From NCBI GenBank assembly GCA_002316015.1, contig DCCS01000045.1, forward strand, positions 68,130 through 132,129: DNA of 64,000 nucleotides. Reading direction: 5' to 3'. Below are positions 50,764-60,168 of the stretch, piece after piece; the first letter of the stretch is position 1, and each line of letters starts with the position of its first letter. Under the pieces are notes generated by a model. The model made no database searches and had not been told where the DNA came from. It saw only the letters and a list, made by a program, of their open reading frames with translations. Origin of the DNA: Prevotellaceae bacterium UBA1075 (lineage in GTDB: Bacteria; Bacteroidota; Bacteroidia; Bacteroidales; Bacteroidaceae). Position numbers and translations under genes: made by a program.

Positions 50764-52662
50764 ATGAGACGAATTGGAAGCATGTTGCTGACAGCGCTGG
50801 TGGCCCTGGGCGGCAAGGCGCAATCGACCGCCACATGGGTGGCCACCGACGCTCTGGGACGCACGATGCCCACAGCGCAGGAGGCTCCCCTCAAGCGTGA
50901 CGGGAAGCCCCGCACGGTGGGCATCTTCTACATCACCTGGCACACGCAGGGGCTGCACAACGGGGCCGAGTACAAGTGCGACGTGACCCGCGTGCTCGAC
51001 GAGGACCCCAACGCGCGCAACGAGTGGGACAACAAGGCGTGGACGGGACCCTCCTATCACTGGGGGGAGCCCGAGTACGGCTACTTCCTGAGCCGCGACA
51101 AGTACGTCATCAGGCACGACCTGTCCATGCTGGCCGACGCGGGCGTGGACGTGCTCGTCATGGACGTGACCAACGCCGTGTGCTACTGGGACGAGTGGGA
51201 AGTGCTCTTCACCACCATGCAGGAGATGAGGCGCGAGGGCAACCGCGTGCCCAAGTTCTGCTTCTGGGCCTTCAACGGGAACGTCATCACCGTGGTGCAG
51301 AGCCTCTATGAGCGTTACTACAAGCAGCCGCGCTACCAGGACTGCTGGTTCTACTGGGACGGCAAGCCGCTCCTGCTCTACAACGCCACCCCATCGGTGG
51401 ACGCCAACCCCAACGGCGGGGAGAAGAACCTGGCCGACTACAGCGACGAGGTGAAGCGGTTCTTCACCCTGCGCAACATGTGGTGGGGCTACTACGAATG
51501 GGCAGGCCGCAGGTATGTGGGGCAGGAGGACAGCTGGAGCTTCGGCTATGACCTGCACGAGAAGAACGTGAAGGCACTCGCCCCGGAGCAACTGTGCTCC
51601 ACACACCAGGGACGAAGGGAGGAGATGGCGGTGACCCCCGCCCAACACCCCATCAGCATCGTGGGCAAGAGCTGGCGCCGCGAGACGGGCGAGCCCGCCC
51701 TGGATGACCACGACATGCCCTCAGCCGCCTACTGCCCGGCGGTGGACAGCGTGGTGCGGCGTCCCACACAGTATGGCATCTACTTCCAGGACAGATGGGA
51801 CGAGGCACTGCGGGTCGATCCCGAGTTTATCTACCTCAACGACTGGAACGAGTGGACAGCGGGCAGATACCGCAGCGGAAAGGACCCCTCGGGGCAGGCC
51901 GCAGGACCCACCACCTTCCTGGGCAGGGAGAACCCCTTCTACTTCGTTGACCAGTACAACGCGGAGTTCAACCGCACCATCGCGCCCATGAAGGGTGGAT
52001 GGACGGACAACTACTACATGCAGATGGCAGAGAACATACGCCGCTACAAGGGCGTGGACTCCATCCCCGTGTTCCGCGGCCTGCAACGCGTGACGGTGGA
52101 CGGCAGCCTGCGGGACTGGCCACTGCTCACCGAGGACTTCGCCGACACCAGGGGGGACGTGATACACCGCGACCATGACGGATACGGAAACCTGCACTAC
52201 ACGGACAGCACCGGGCGCAACGACATCGTGCGCTCGCATGTGGCGGTGGACAAGAAATACATCTACTTCGCTGTGGAGACCGACCGCCCCCTCACGCCCT
52301 ACACCGACCCCTCCTGGATGCTCCTCTTCCTCAACACCGACCAGCGGCAGGACACGGGCTGGCAGGGTTATGACTTCGTGGTGAACCGCCTGGTAAGGGA
52401 CAGCACCACCACCACGCTCATGCGCTATGACGCTGCCACGGGCGAGTGGGTGCTGGTGTGCGACCTTGACTATGCCGTGCAGGGCAATGTGATGGAGCTT
52501 GCCGTGCCACGCAAGGCACTTGGCCTAAGGGGCGGCAGCCTGTCGCTTGACTTCAAGTGGGCCGACAACCCTACAGACCCGTCCGACATCATCTCGCTGT
52601 GCACTTCGGGCGACACCGCCCCCAACCGCCGTTTCGCTTATCGCTATATATGGAAAAAATGA
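50764..52662 (+). CDS. secreted GH71/GH99-like glycoside hydrolase with CBM9-like C terminus
   Basis: A 632-residue secreted protein; the start at 50764 gives the signal peptide MRRIGSMLLTALVALGGKAQ. Residues about 55-410 form a TIM-barrel-like region with VGIFYITWHTQG, YVIRHDLSMLADAGVDVLV, VPKFCFWAFNG and the acidic EFIYLNDWNEWTAG near 360. This resembles the GH71/99-like hydrolases of Bacteroidales PULs. Residues about 440-632 resemble a CBM9/DOMON-type beta-sandwich (VTVDGSLRDWPLL, DKKYIYFAVETDRPL). No SusC/SusD is nearby. The last codons overlap the next gene (ATGA at 52659-52662), so the two are translationally coupled. No promoter box is visible in the 152 bp after typA. Confidence 0.72.
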   Translation: MRRIGSMLLTALVALGGKAQSTATWVATDALGRTMPTAQEAPLKRDGKPRTVGIFYITWHTQGLHNGAEYKCDVTRVLDEDPNARNEWDNKAWTGPSYHWGEPEYGYFLSRDKYVIRHDLSMLADAGVDVLVMDVTNAVCYWDEWEVLFTTMQEMRREGNRVPKFCFWAFNGNVITVVQSLYERYYKQPRYQDCWFYWDGKPLLLYNATPSVDANPNGGEKNLADYSDEVKRFFTLRNMWWGYYEWAGRRYVGQEDSWSFGYDLHEKNVKALAPEQLCSTHQGRREEMAVTPAQHPISIVGKSWRRETGEPALDDHDMPSAAYCPAVDSVVRRPTQYGIYFQDRWDEALRVDPEFIYLNDWNEWTAGRYRSGKDPSGQAAGPTTFLGRENPFYFVDQYNAEFNRTIAPMKGGWTDNYYMQMAENIRRYKGVDSIPVFRGLQRVTVDGSLRDWPLLTEDFADTRGDVIHRDHDGYGNLHYTDSTGRNDIVRSHVAVDKKYIYFAVETDRPLTPYTDPSWMLLFLNTDQRQDTGWQGYDFVVNRLVRDSTTTTLMRYDAATGEWVLVCDLDYAVQGNVMELAVPRKALGLRGGSLSLDFKWADNPTDPSDIISLCTSGDTAPNRRFAYRYIWKK

Positions 52663-54533
52663 GAGAGAGGCTGCTTGTTGTCCTTGCCATGCTGGGCAGC
52701 ACTGTCATGGCCCAGCACTTCAGATTTGCCCAGATTACCGACATCCACCTCAACTCCAAAATCCCGGAGCGCGAGGAGCAGCTGAGTGAGACTGTCAGCC
52801 GCATCAACTCCCTGGACAGCATCGATTTCGTGCTCATCACGGGCGACATCAGCGACGACGGCGACCGGCCTGCCATGCTGGAGGCCAAGAGGCTGTTTGA
52901 CCGGCTGCGCGTGCCTTACTACATCGTCATGGGCAACCACGAGACGAAGTGGAGCGAGTCGGGCTGCATGGACTGGAAGGACATCTTCGGCTACGAGCGG
53001 TTTGAGTTTGAGCACCAGGGGGTGCACTTCCTGGGCTTCAACACCGGGCCGCTGATGCGCATGGCCTATGGACATGTGGTGGCCCAGGACCTGGCGTGGC
53101 TCAGGCAAAGGCTCGACTCTTACCCAAAGGACGAGCCCGTCATCATCGTCACCCATTACCCCCTGCTCAAGGGTGATGTGGACAACTGGCATGAGGTGAC
53201 CGACCTCCTGCGGCACTACAACGTGAGGCTGTGCATAGGCGGGCACTACCATGCCACGCGCAACCTGTCGTATGACGGCATTCCCGGCATCCTGCTCCGC
53301 TCCAACATCAGGGAACGGGACACGGGCACGGGATACGGCCTGTATGAGGTGACGCGCGACAGCATACGGCTCATCGTGATGAACTCCACCACAGGCCCCA
53401 TGCCTTATGTGGCCTACTCGATGCGAGGCCCCATACGCGACTGCGAGGGCAAGGTGCTCGACCCCCACGCAGGTGCATGGGAATATCCGGACAGCAGCGA
53501 CAATGTGGCCTACAGCCAGGTGGAGCGCGTGTGGCTGCACCAGTCGGGCGTGAGTGTATATTCCTCGCCCGCCATCGAGGGCAAGCGCGTGTTTGTGGGG
53601 GATGACGCGGGGGTGGTGACGGCCTATCGGCTGGGGGACGGCAAGCGGTTGTGGGCCTTTGCCACAGGTGCCCGTATCATCGGCACACCGGCTGCGTGGA
53701 AGGGCATCTTGGTGGTTCCCAGTGCCGACGGGTGCATCTACGGTCTGAAGTCAAGCAACGGCAAGCAGCTGTGGAAGGTGAAGGCCGGGGCTCCAGTGCT
53801 GGGCGCGGTGGCCATCCGTGACGGCATCGCCTATGTGGGCGGAAGTGACCATTGCATGCGCGCCCTGGATGTGCGCACGGGACAGGCGCGCTGGACCTTC
53901 TCGGGCGTGGCGGGATACATCGAGACGAAGCCGCTCGTCACCGACCGGCATGTGGTGTTTGGCGCATGGGACATGTATCTCTACTGCCTGGACATCCGTG
54001 ATGGCGGGCTCCTGTGGAAGTGGCGCGGGGTAGCCAGGGACGACATGCACTACAGCCCGGCTGCCGTATGGCCGGTGGAGACGGACGGACGCATCTTCAT
54101 CGCCGACCCCGAACGTGCCCTCACCTGCATCGACGCCGCGACGGGAAAGACCGTGTGGCGCACTTACCAGTCGATGGTGCGCGAGACGGTGGGGCTGAGC
54201 GCCGACCAGGAGCGGCTCTACAGCAAGACCATGCGCGACAGCCTGGTGTGCTACAGCACCCGTGGCGACAGGCCTCGCGAACTCTATGCCACCAACGTGG
54301 GCTTCGGCTATGAGATAGCCCCCAACATGCCCCAGGAACTCGAGGGGGTGGTGTACTGCAGCACCAAGGAGGGGATGATATTTGCCGTGGAAGCCCACAC
54401 GGGACGCTTACTGTGGCGTCACCATGTGGGCTCCTCGCTGGTCAATACGGTGGTACCGCTGCCTGGCCACAGGGTGCTATTCAGCACCAGCGGAGGGTGT
54501 GTCGGGCTTCTGTTTTGGAAGGGTAGCGTTTAG
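52659..54533 (+). CDS. metallophosphoesterase fused to a PQQ-type beta-propeller
   Basis: A 624-residue secreted fusion. The start at 52659 overlaps the upstream stop; 52650 is an in-frame alternative. The signal peptide is MRERLLVVLAMLGSTVMAQ. The calcineurin-like phosphoesterase domain (about 20-225) has AQITDIHLNSK, ITGDISDDGD, VMGNHETKW, VTHYPLLKGD and GGHYHATR, so all metal ligands are present. Residues about 290-620 are PQQ/PQL-type propeller repeats (VYSSPAIEGKRVFVGDDAG, GTPAAWKGILVVPSADG). The substrate is unknown; the coupled GH71/99-like hydrolase suggests glycan or phosphodiester scavenging. The 3' end overlaps the convergent nhaA gene by 57 bp. Confidence 0.87.
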   Translation: MRERLLVVLAMLGSTVMAQHFRFAQITDIHLNSKIPEREEQLSETVSRINSLDSIDFVLITGDISDDGDRPAMLEAKRLFDRLRVPYYIVMGNHETKWSESGCMDWKDIFGYERFEFEHQGVHFLGFNTGPLMRMAYGHVVAQDLAWLRQRLDSYPKDEPVIIVTHYPLLKGDVDNWHEVTDLLRHYNVRLCIGGHYHATRNLSYDGIPGILLRSNIRERDTGTGYGLYEVTRDSIRLIVMNSTTGPMPYVAYSMRGPIRDCEGKVLDPHAGAWEYPDSSDNVAYSQVERVWLHQSGVSVYSSPAIEGKRVFVGDDAGVVTAYRLGDGKRLWAFATGARIIGTPAAWKGILVVPSADGCIYGLKSSNGKQLWKVKAGAPVLGAVAIRDGIAYVGGSDHCMRALDVRTGQARWTFSGVAGYIETKPLVTDRHVVFGAWDMYLYCLDIRDGGLLWKWRGVARDDMHYSPAAVWPVETDGRIFIADPERALTCIDAATGKTVWRTYQSMVRETVGLSADQERLYSKTMRDSLVCYSTRGDRPRELYATNVGFGYEIAPNMPQELEGVVYCSTKEGMIFAVEAHTGRLLWRHHVGSSLVNTVVPLPGHRVLFSTSGGCVGLLFWKGSV

Positions 54534-55853
54534 CATCAGGCTGCCCACCACCGCCGAGGCCACCGTGCCCATCAGGATGCCCAGTTTGGCATCGTTGAGC
54601 AGGTCGGTATGCCCGCCAGGATAGCTCAGGCCAGCCATGAACATGCTCACGGTGAAGCCTATGCCGCATATCATGCACACGCTCGCAAAGGATGCCCAGG
54701 TGGCTCCCTCAGGCTTCTGGATGACGCGGAGCTTGATGAAGAGCCACGTCGCGCTGAACACGCCAGTGAACTTTCCGATGAGCAGGCCCAGGAAGACAGA
54801 CAGCCCCACACCGCCGAAGAGGCTCGCGAGGCTCATCCCGTCGAAGTTGACACCCGCGTTGGCAAAGGCGAACAATGGGATGACAAAGAAGTTGATGGGG
54901 GTCTTGAGCGCGTCCTCCAAGTCCTGCAGGGGGCTTATCAGATGGTCACTGGCACTCTCCACACTCTTGAGCATATGTATCTCGTCATCGCTGAGCACGA
55001 CAGGCTTGTTGCGGTCGGCGATGGTCGTCTCGGTCTGCGGGAACTGCGCCAGGTTCGTGCGTATGCGGTTGATGTAGTACTTGGTGCCGTTGGGCAGGTT
55101 GGCGGGGATGCAGAAGGCGAGCACCACACCGGCTATCGTGGCGTGTATGCCGCTGTTGAGCATGCAGTACCACAGCACCAGCCCTGCGGCCATGTAGAGT
55201 GCCTTGCTGCGCACCTGGCGCCAGTTGCACAGAGCCAGGAAGGCCACACAAAGGCCGGCCCACCCCAGGTACTGCCAGTTGAGGTGGTCGGTGTAGCGTA
55301 TGGCGATGACGATGATGCCGCCCAGGTCATCGGCCACAGCCAGCGCGGCCAAGAATATCTTGAGGCTTGCGGGACACCGCTTGCTGAAGATGCTCAGCAC
55401 GCCCAGTGAGAATGCGATGTCCGTGGCCATGGGTATCGCCATGCCGCGCTCCATGACTGGATCCTTGGGGCACACCAGGTAAAACACGATGACGGGCATC
55501 AGCATGCCTCCGCACGCGCCGATGATGGGTGCCAGGGCCTTCTTTACCGTGGACAACTCACCGCACAGCACCTCGCGCTTGATCTCCAGGCCCACGCTCA
55601 GGAAGAACATTGCCATGAGGAAGTCACTGATGAAGTCGCCCAGGTTCATCGCGTGCCCGCCGTGGCTGAAGAGGTTGAACCCGCCCACGCTCAGGCTCAC
55701 GGGCATCTGCCAGATGTAGCGGTAGAGGTCGCCCCAAGGGCAGTTGGCCACGATGAGAGCCGCCACGGTCGCTATTACCAGCAGCATGCTGCTGCTCACG
55801 TATTTCTTCAACATACTAATAAACGCGTAATTTTTACTTGTGTCCAGTTCCAT
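54477..55853 (-). CDS. nhaA: Na+/H+ antiporter NhaA
   Basis: A 458-residue inner-membrane sodium/proton antiporter for pH and salt homeostasis. The start at 55853 (MELDTSKNYAFISMLKKY) is chosen because a longer frame would run through the promoter and leader. About twelve helices are visible. Family landmarks are the DFLMAMFFLSVGLEIKRE segment (about 80-97), AIPMATDIAFSLGVLSIFSKR (about 139-159), the ion-binding Asp pair in LAVADDLGGIIVIAIRY (about 171-187) and the C-terminal FTVSMFMAGLSY. An insertion of roughly 50 residues between helices (about 255-305, IRTNLAQFPQTETTIADRN) is typical of Bacteroidetes NhaA. The C terminus overlaps the convergent phosphoesterase gene. Confidence 0.95.
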   Translation of the reverse strand: MELDTSKNYAFISMLKKYVSSSMLLVIATVAALIVANCPWGDLYRYIWQMPVSLSVGGFNLFSHGGHAMNLGDFISDFLMAMFFLSVGLEIKREVLCGELSTVKKALAPIIGACGGMLMPVIVFYLVCPKDPVMERGMAIPMATDIAFSLGVLSIFSKRCPASLKIFLAALAVADDLGGIIVIAIRYTDHLNWQYLGWAGLCVAFLALCNWRQVRSKALYMAAGLVLWYCMLNSGIHATIAGVVLAFCIPANLPNGTKYYINRIRTNLAQFPQTETTIADRNKPVVLSDDEIHMLKSVESASDHLISPLQDLEDALKTPINFFVIPLFAFANAGVNFDGMSLASLFGGVGLSVFLGLLIGKFTGVFSATWLFIKLRVIQKPEGATWASFASVCMICGIGFTVSMFMAGLSYPGGHTDLLNDAKLGILMGTVASAVVGSLMLNATLPKQKPDTPSAGAE

Positions 55854-56034
55854 ACTTTTCTCCTGTTGTTGTGCTCTGTGTCTGTCGTTGTGCTTTGGCC
55901 TCCTGTATGCCTGCCCTGTGCTTGTGTCGCCTGTGCCTTGAGGGACTGTGGCATGTGGTGCTTTCAACCGGCAGCGGGTCAAGTATGTACCCATCGCGGG
56001 CTGGCATGTGCCGTCATTTCCTGTGGCACAAAAA
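55854..56034 (-). other. nhaA leader
   Basis: Sequence between the nhaA promoter and its ATG at 55853. No small gene is evident; the open frame through it has no protein-like features. Confidence 0.4.
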
Positions 56035-56084
56035 GACCATGCAAAGGTACGCCATTTGTGAGTACGGCATTCCCTTGCATGGTC
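56035..56084 (-). promoter_or_regulatory. inverted repeat around the nhaA promoter region
   Basis: GACCATGCAAAGG (56035-56047) and its complement CCCTTGCATGGTC (56072-56084) match at 12 of 13 positions. The left arm contains the minus-strand TACCTTTG box (56042-56049). Between the arms GTACGCCAT and GTACGGCAT form a direct repeat. This is operator-like, but no regulator is known. The rest of the gap up to the kinase stop (56085-56192) is empty apart from a weak hairpin near 56155-56180. Confidence 0.45.
56042..56049 (-). promoter_or_regulatory. TAnnTTTG promoter box of nhaA
   Basis: Minus-strand TACCTTTG, 189 bp upstream of the chosen ATG at 55853. Confidence 0.5.
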
Positions 56085-56192
56085 GGTAAAGTTGTCCGGA
56101 TTAGGAATTATTAACCCTTCTTGAGCACGCTTGCTCCAATTCTTGGGTTTTCTCTCGCCCATTCTTTTGTGGGAGAGGTACAGCGGTGGCTC

Positions 56193-57296
56193 TTACTTGC
56201 TTGCCTGCTCCTGGATGAACTGGCGCATGTCACCATAGTGGCTCTCCGCGCTCAGGAAGAGGTGAAGCTGGTTGTTGGCCCGGTCGAAGTTGTGGTCGGG
56301 GTACTTGCACTTCCAATACTTGTCGCCGCTGATGTAGTCCCACAGGAAGCGCACGCACTGCATGAAGGGGAAGAGGGCGGCCGCGTAGGGCAGGTTCTCG
56401 ATTTCCACAGGCAGGAGGAAACTGCCGGCTCCCTTGAGGTAGCCCTTGGTGAAGGCGCGGAAGATGTCCATGTTGAACCCCACCTTCTGCATGTCGGGGC
56501 AGTCCTCGGCCACATAATTGGCGCCTGTGCGCAGGAAGTCGCCATAGTCCGAGAAGATGAAGTTGGGCATGACCGTGTCCAGGTCGATGACACAAAGCAC
56601 GTTGTCGTGGTCGTCAAACAGCATGTTGTTGACCTTGGTGTCGCAGTGGCACACCCTCTTGGGCAGGATGCCCTCGCGTCCCATGCGCTCGGCCTTGCAC
56701 ATTTCCTCGGCCCGGTCGTTGATGACGGCCAGCATCTCCTGCACGCGTGGCTCCATGGCGCGGCCACAGGGGTCGGCGGCGAGCACCTCGCGAAGTTGCC
56801 GCAGGCGGAACTCCATGTTGTGGAAGTCCTTGATGGTCTCGCCCAACCGCACAGGCAGGTCGGCGAGCATCGACTGGAACTGCCCGAAGGCCAGACCTGC
56901 GGCATGGCTGCTCTCGGCGTTGACAGCCTGCTTGGTGATGGCGTTGGGGATGAAGACCATGACCCTCCAGTACTTCCCGCCTGCCACCGTATATAGTTTG
57001 CCGGTTTCCCTCACGGGAATGAACCGCAGCACGCGCCTGTCTATGTCGGGCATTCCCTGCGCCTCCAGTTTTCGGCGTATGTGCGAGGTGACGGCCTGGA
57101 TGTTGCGCATGACCATGTCCACGTCGGGGAACACGTTCTCGTTCACGCGCTGCAGCACATAGTCGGGCTTGCCTGCCTCGGTGTTCCTCGCCAGGTATGT
57201 GTCGTTGATGAGTCCTTCGCCCAGGGGTTTTATCTCTCCCATGGAACCCTCGGTGTCGAAGAGGCCGAGGATGTCTTTCAGTTCGTTCTGTTCCAT
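56193..57296 (-). CDS. aminoglycoside phosphotransferase-family kinase (NahK-like)
   Basis: A 367-residue small-molecule kinase. The start at 57296 (MEQNELKDILGLFDTEG) is chosen 22 bp after the MG2 gene stop; longer frames enter that gene. The nucleotide loop is GEGLINDTYLA (about 26-36). The catalytic loop HCDTKVNNMLFDDHDNVLCVIDLDT (about 221-245) supplies the catalytic Asp, Asn and metal Asp. Residues further on (DYGDFLRTGANYVAEDC) match N-acetylhexosamine 1-kinase (NahK-like) and related APH proteins. Phosphorylation of a sugar at C1 is plausible. In this window it could feed amino-sugar or nucleotide-sugar metabolism. Confidence 0.82.
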   Translation of the reverse strand: MEQNELKDILGLFDTEGSMGEIKPLGEGLINDTYLARNTEAGKPDYVLQRVNENVFPDVDMVMRNIQAVTSHIRRKLEAQGMPDIDRRVLRFIPVRETGKLYTVAGGKYWRVMVFIPNAITKQAVNAESSHAAGLAFGQFQSMLADLPVRLGETIKDFHNMEFRLRQLREVLAADPCGRAMEPRVQEMLAVINDRAEEMCKAERMGREGILPKRVCHCDTKVNNMLFDDHDNVLCVIDLDTVMPNFIFSDYGDFLRTGANYVAEDCPDMQKVGFNMDIFRAFTKGYLKGAGSFLLPVEIENLPYAAALFPFMQCVRFLWDYISGDKYWKCKYPDHNFDRANNQLHLFLSAESHYGDMRQFIQEQASK

Positions 57297-57318
57297 AAAG
57301 ATATGTTTGGTGGGTTTG

Positions 57319-60168
57319 TTATCTGTCCTCGGGCATCTCCAGCCCGCTCTGCAACGTGCCGTCGGAAGCCATGCCTTCGGCGCTGATGCCCATGCGTGTG
57401 GACTTTCCGTTGTTGTAGAAAGTGATCCTGGCCGTGCCGCTCTCGTCCAGCCGCACGTCAGGGTTCCAGTAGAGTGTGCGGCGGTAGTCCTTCCGTTCGG
57501 GCAGAGTCTTGCCTGCGTAAGAGGGCTGGTAGAACTCAAAGGGCATGGTGAACCCCGGCAGGCGGTAGTACCTGTCGCGGTAGGTGGTGCGCACCATCTC
57601 GTCGGGAAGTTTCCTCAGGTCCACGATGACCAGCGGCTGGTTGCTTGCCTCGTACTTCTTGCTGCCCTCCTGCCTGGGGCTGTAATCGGTGTAGATGTAC
57701 ACCTTGTCGAGGTTGGTGAGGTGGTTGTACATCTCCCGCTCGCCCTCGGCCATGTGGTACGATGATGTGTGCGAGTTGTACCTGACCTCCAGCTCGTAGT
57801 TGCGTTCCTGGTTCATGTCGCCGATGTAGTAGCGCGCGATGTTGTAGGCAAAGTCCAGCGCGCCCTTGAAGTATCCGTTGCTCAGTCCCGCGTCTGTCAC
57901 CGCGTTGTACGCCTCGTAGGCATCCACCACATAGGCGGGCTTCTTCGCGTCGAAGCGTGTGTAGGAGTTCTTCTTGGCTGTCACCGTGACGGCATGTAGC
58001 GTGCGCGCGTCATCGTAGAGCCAGTCCTCGTTGAGCGCGGAGCCCACGGGAGCCTCGGCCAGGTGGGTCTGGTACCATGTGTAGGGCCTCACGAAGCGCG
58101 GGTTGTACTGGTCAAGCTTGACATAGAAGTCGGGGTAGTTCACCTCGCCGTTCTTGTCCTCGCCACTGCTCACCCACAAGTGGCGTTCGAACTTCTCCCG
58201 CCCCCAGTTTGTCGTGTCGGCCGCTGTGAGGAAGAAGTTGCATCCCTCAAAGAAGCGCGGGCTCTGGATGCTGAACCGCGCGTTCTTGGTGAGCATGTCT
58301 CCCGTCACGCCCGACTCGGCGCCTATCTTGGTGAACTCTGCATGTACCAGCACAGGACGCTTGGGGCCGCGCGCCGTGCTCCAGTACCGTCCGTGTATGT
58401 CCTGTCCCTGTGGCGCGTCGTTGTGCCGCTGCTGGCTCTCGCTCTCTTTGCCAAACTTGTCCATCTCCTCCCTCACATCCCTTATCTTGTCGCCGTTGGC
58501 GTTCTCGGCCACGTTGTTGCGGTACGACTTGTCGGGCTTCTGCGCCTCCCGCTCGCTCTCGGTCTGCATGGTGCTCTCCACGGTCTTGCTCATCTTTTTC
58601 TCGGCCTCGTCCAGCACGGCCGATGCCTCGTAGCGGTTCACCGATCCCGTCATGAGCGGTGTGCGTTCGGGCTGATGCGTGATTTCAAACTCCCCGGGGA
58701 TGGCCATGGTGCGCCAGTCGTAGCGCCGCCATCCCTGTATCATGAGCAGGAGGTCAAGGGCGCGCCTTCTCTCGCTGTCGTCTTTCTCGAAGAAGTAGGC
58801 AGGATTCTCCACGAATCCCTTCACCTGGCTGCAGAGCAGCATCTCGGTCATGATATTGTTGTTGTCGTACAGGTATTCCGTGTGCGCCGCGTCGCGTACA
58901 GCCACACTCAGGTTGCTTCCGGGCACACCGCCCTTGATGCTCACCTCCACAGGCGCGTAAGGGGCCGTCTCCTCCTTGCCCAGGCCGCTGAACGAAAGTG
59001 TTTTCCCCATCGGTGCCACCCCGTTTCTGACGAAGAAGAGGCGGTCGGACCATATCCTGCCTTTCGCGTCGAACACAGTCAGCTGGTTCACTCCCGTGCA
59101 CAATGACTGCGCGTTCATTTCCACGGTCTGCTCTTTTCCGGCCTCCAGCGTGCGGCATTCCTGCTGCACGCCTTGGCACATCACGGTCATGCCCAGCGGC
59201 TCTTGCGCGGCCAGCCCCGCCCGTTCCAGGCGCACGCTCACCTTTCCGCCGACCTGTTCCACTTGCACGGCACAGCCGTCGGGCTGTGCCTGAGGCAGTT
59301 TGGCAGTGGCTGTCTGCCCGTCAGCGGTGAACTGCGCCGTGTATGTCATCCCCTCCTGTGGGGTGAAGGTGAAGGTTCCCCGTCCCCGGTTCTCTGTCTT
59401 CGAGGTTGCCACCTGCTTCCCGCTCCCGTCGGTCACCACCAGTGTGCCTTCCTTGTGAAGCCCCTCGGCGGTGTTCCCCTCCCAGGCCACGCGGCAGGGC
59501 AGACCCGCCACCAGGTTGCCCCCCTCGGGATAGACGTGGAGTTCCAGGGCAGGGTCCTTCCCGTCGGGCTTCAGTCTCTTCCTGAGCGGGCGCAGGGTCA
59601 TGTTGTGCTCATACACGCCGGCTTCCCTGGGCTTGTCATATACGGGGAAGGTGCGGCTGTAGAGCTTGTCGTAGTCGATGTAATAGTCGCGCGCGTAACT
59701 GCGTGTCGCGTACCATTGCTCGGCCAGCCGGGTGTGCTGGTGCTCCTTCGTGCCCCAGTTGAGCATCCAGCGTGTGTAGGCCCTCAGCTCGTAGAAGCCG
59801 CTGTAGAGCGTGTCGGGCAGGACAAACGAGCCGTTGCACTGTCCGTTCCTCATCTCCACCTGCTGCCTCTCCACCAGGTAGCCGTCCTGGTTGTAGAGGT
59901 CGGCATAGAGCACGCCGCTCACGCCACTGGGCTTCCTGGTGTCGGAGCGTTGCGTATATACCTTATAATATATAGTGTCCCCCAGGAAGTAGCAGTTGTT
60001 GTCCATGTGGACGAATATCTGTTCCTGCGGGATGGCCTTGCCAAAGCGCGCCGCCCTGTCGGCCCATCCCTCGATGGTGCTTGGCCGCTTGGGGGCAGCC
60101 TGCTGTGCGGCGGCGGCCATACTGCCACATAGCAGTATGGCCAGCATGTGTATGACTCTTCTCTTCAT
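57319..60168 (-). CDS. large secreted MG2 / macroglobulin-like domain protein
   Basis: A 949-residue secreted protein. The start at 60168 (MKRRVIHMLAILLCGSMAAAA) gives a signal peptide. An MG2-type domain lies at about 45-150 (EQIFVHMDNNCYFLGDTIYYKVY, FVLPDTLYSGFYELRAYTRWM). Further beta-sandwich repeats follow (about 205-420), then YAPVEVSIKGGVPGSNLSVAV, a charged helical linker (about 540-600) and a C-terminal beta-rich half closing with DVRLDESGTARITFYNNGKS. Bacteroidota encode many such TonB-receptor-linked 'MG2 domain' envelope proteins of unknown function. There is no thioester motif like that of true alpha-2-macroglobulins. It heads a two-gene unit with the NahK-like kinase. A C9 tract lies 115 bp upstream. 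Confidence 0.78.
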   Translation of the reverse strand: MKRRVIHMLAILLCGSMAAAAQQAAPKRPSTIEGWADRAARFGKAIPQEQIFVHMDNNCYFLGDTIYYKVYTQRSDTRKPSGVSGVLYADLYNQDGYLVERQQVEMRNGQCNGSFVLPDTLYSGFYELRAYTRWMLNWGTKEHQHTRLAEQWYATRSYARDYYIDYDKLYSRTFPVYDKPREAGVYEHNMTLRPLRKRLKPDGKDPALELHVYPEGGNLVAGLPCRVAWEGNTAEGLHKEGTLVVTDGSGKQVATSKTENRGRGTFTFTPQEGMTYTAQFTADGQTATAKLPQAQPDGCAVQVEQVGGKVSVRLERAGLAAQEPLGMTVMCQGVQQECRTLEAGKEQTVEMNAQSLCTGVNQLTVFDAKGRIWSDRLFFVRNGVAPMGKTLSFSGLGKEETAPYAPVEVSIKGGVPGSNLSVAVRDAAHTEYLYDNNNIMTEMLLCSQVKGFVENPAYFFEKDDSERRRALDLLLMIQGWRRYDWRTMAIPGEFEITHQPERTPLMTGSVNRYEASAVLDEAEKKMSKTVESTMQTESEREAQKPDKSYRNNVAENANGDKIRDVREEMDKFGKESESQQRHNDAPQGQDIHGRYWSTARGPKRPVLVHAEFTKIGAESGVTGDMLTKNARFSIQSPRFFEGCNFFLTAADTTNWGREKFERHLWVSSGEDKNGEVNYPDFYVKLDQYNPRFVRPYTWYQTHLAEAPVGSALNEDWLYDDARTLHAVTVTAKKNSYTRFDAKKPAYVVDAYEAYNAVTDAGLSNGYFKGALDFAYNIARYYIGDMNQERNYELEVRYNSHTSSYHMAEGEREMYNHLTNLDKVYIYTDYSPRQEGSKKYEASNQPLVIVDLRKLPDEMVRTTYRDRYYRLPGFTMPFEFYQPSYAGKTLPERKDYRRTLYWNPDVRLDESGTARITFYNNGKSTRMGISAEGMASDGTLQSGLEMPEDR

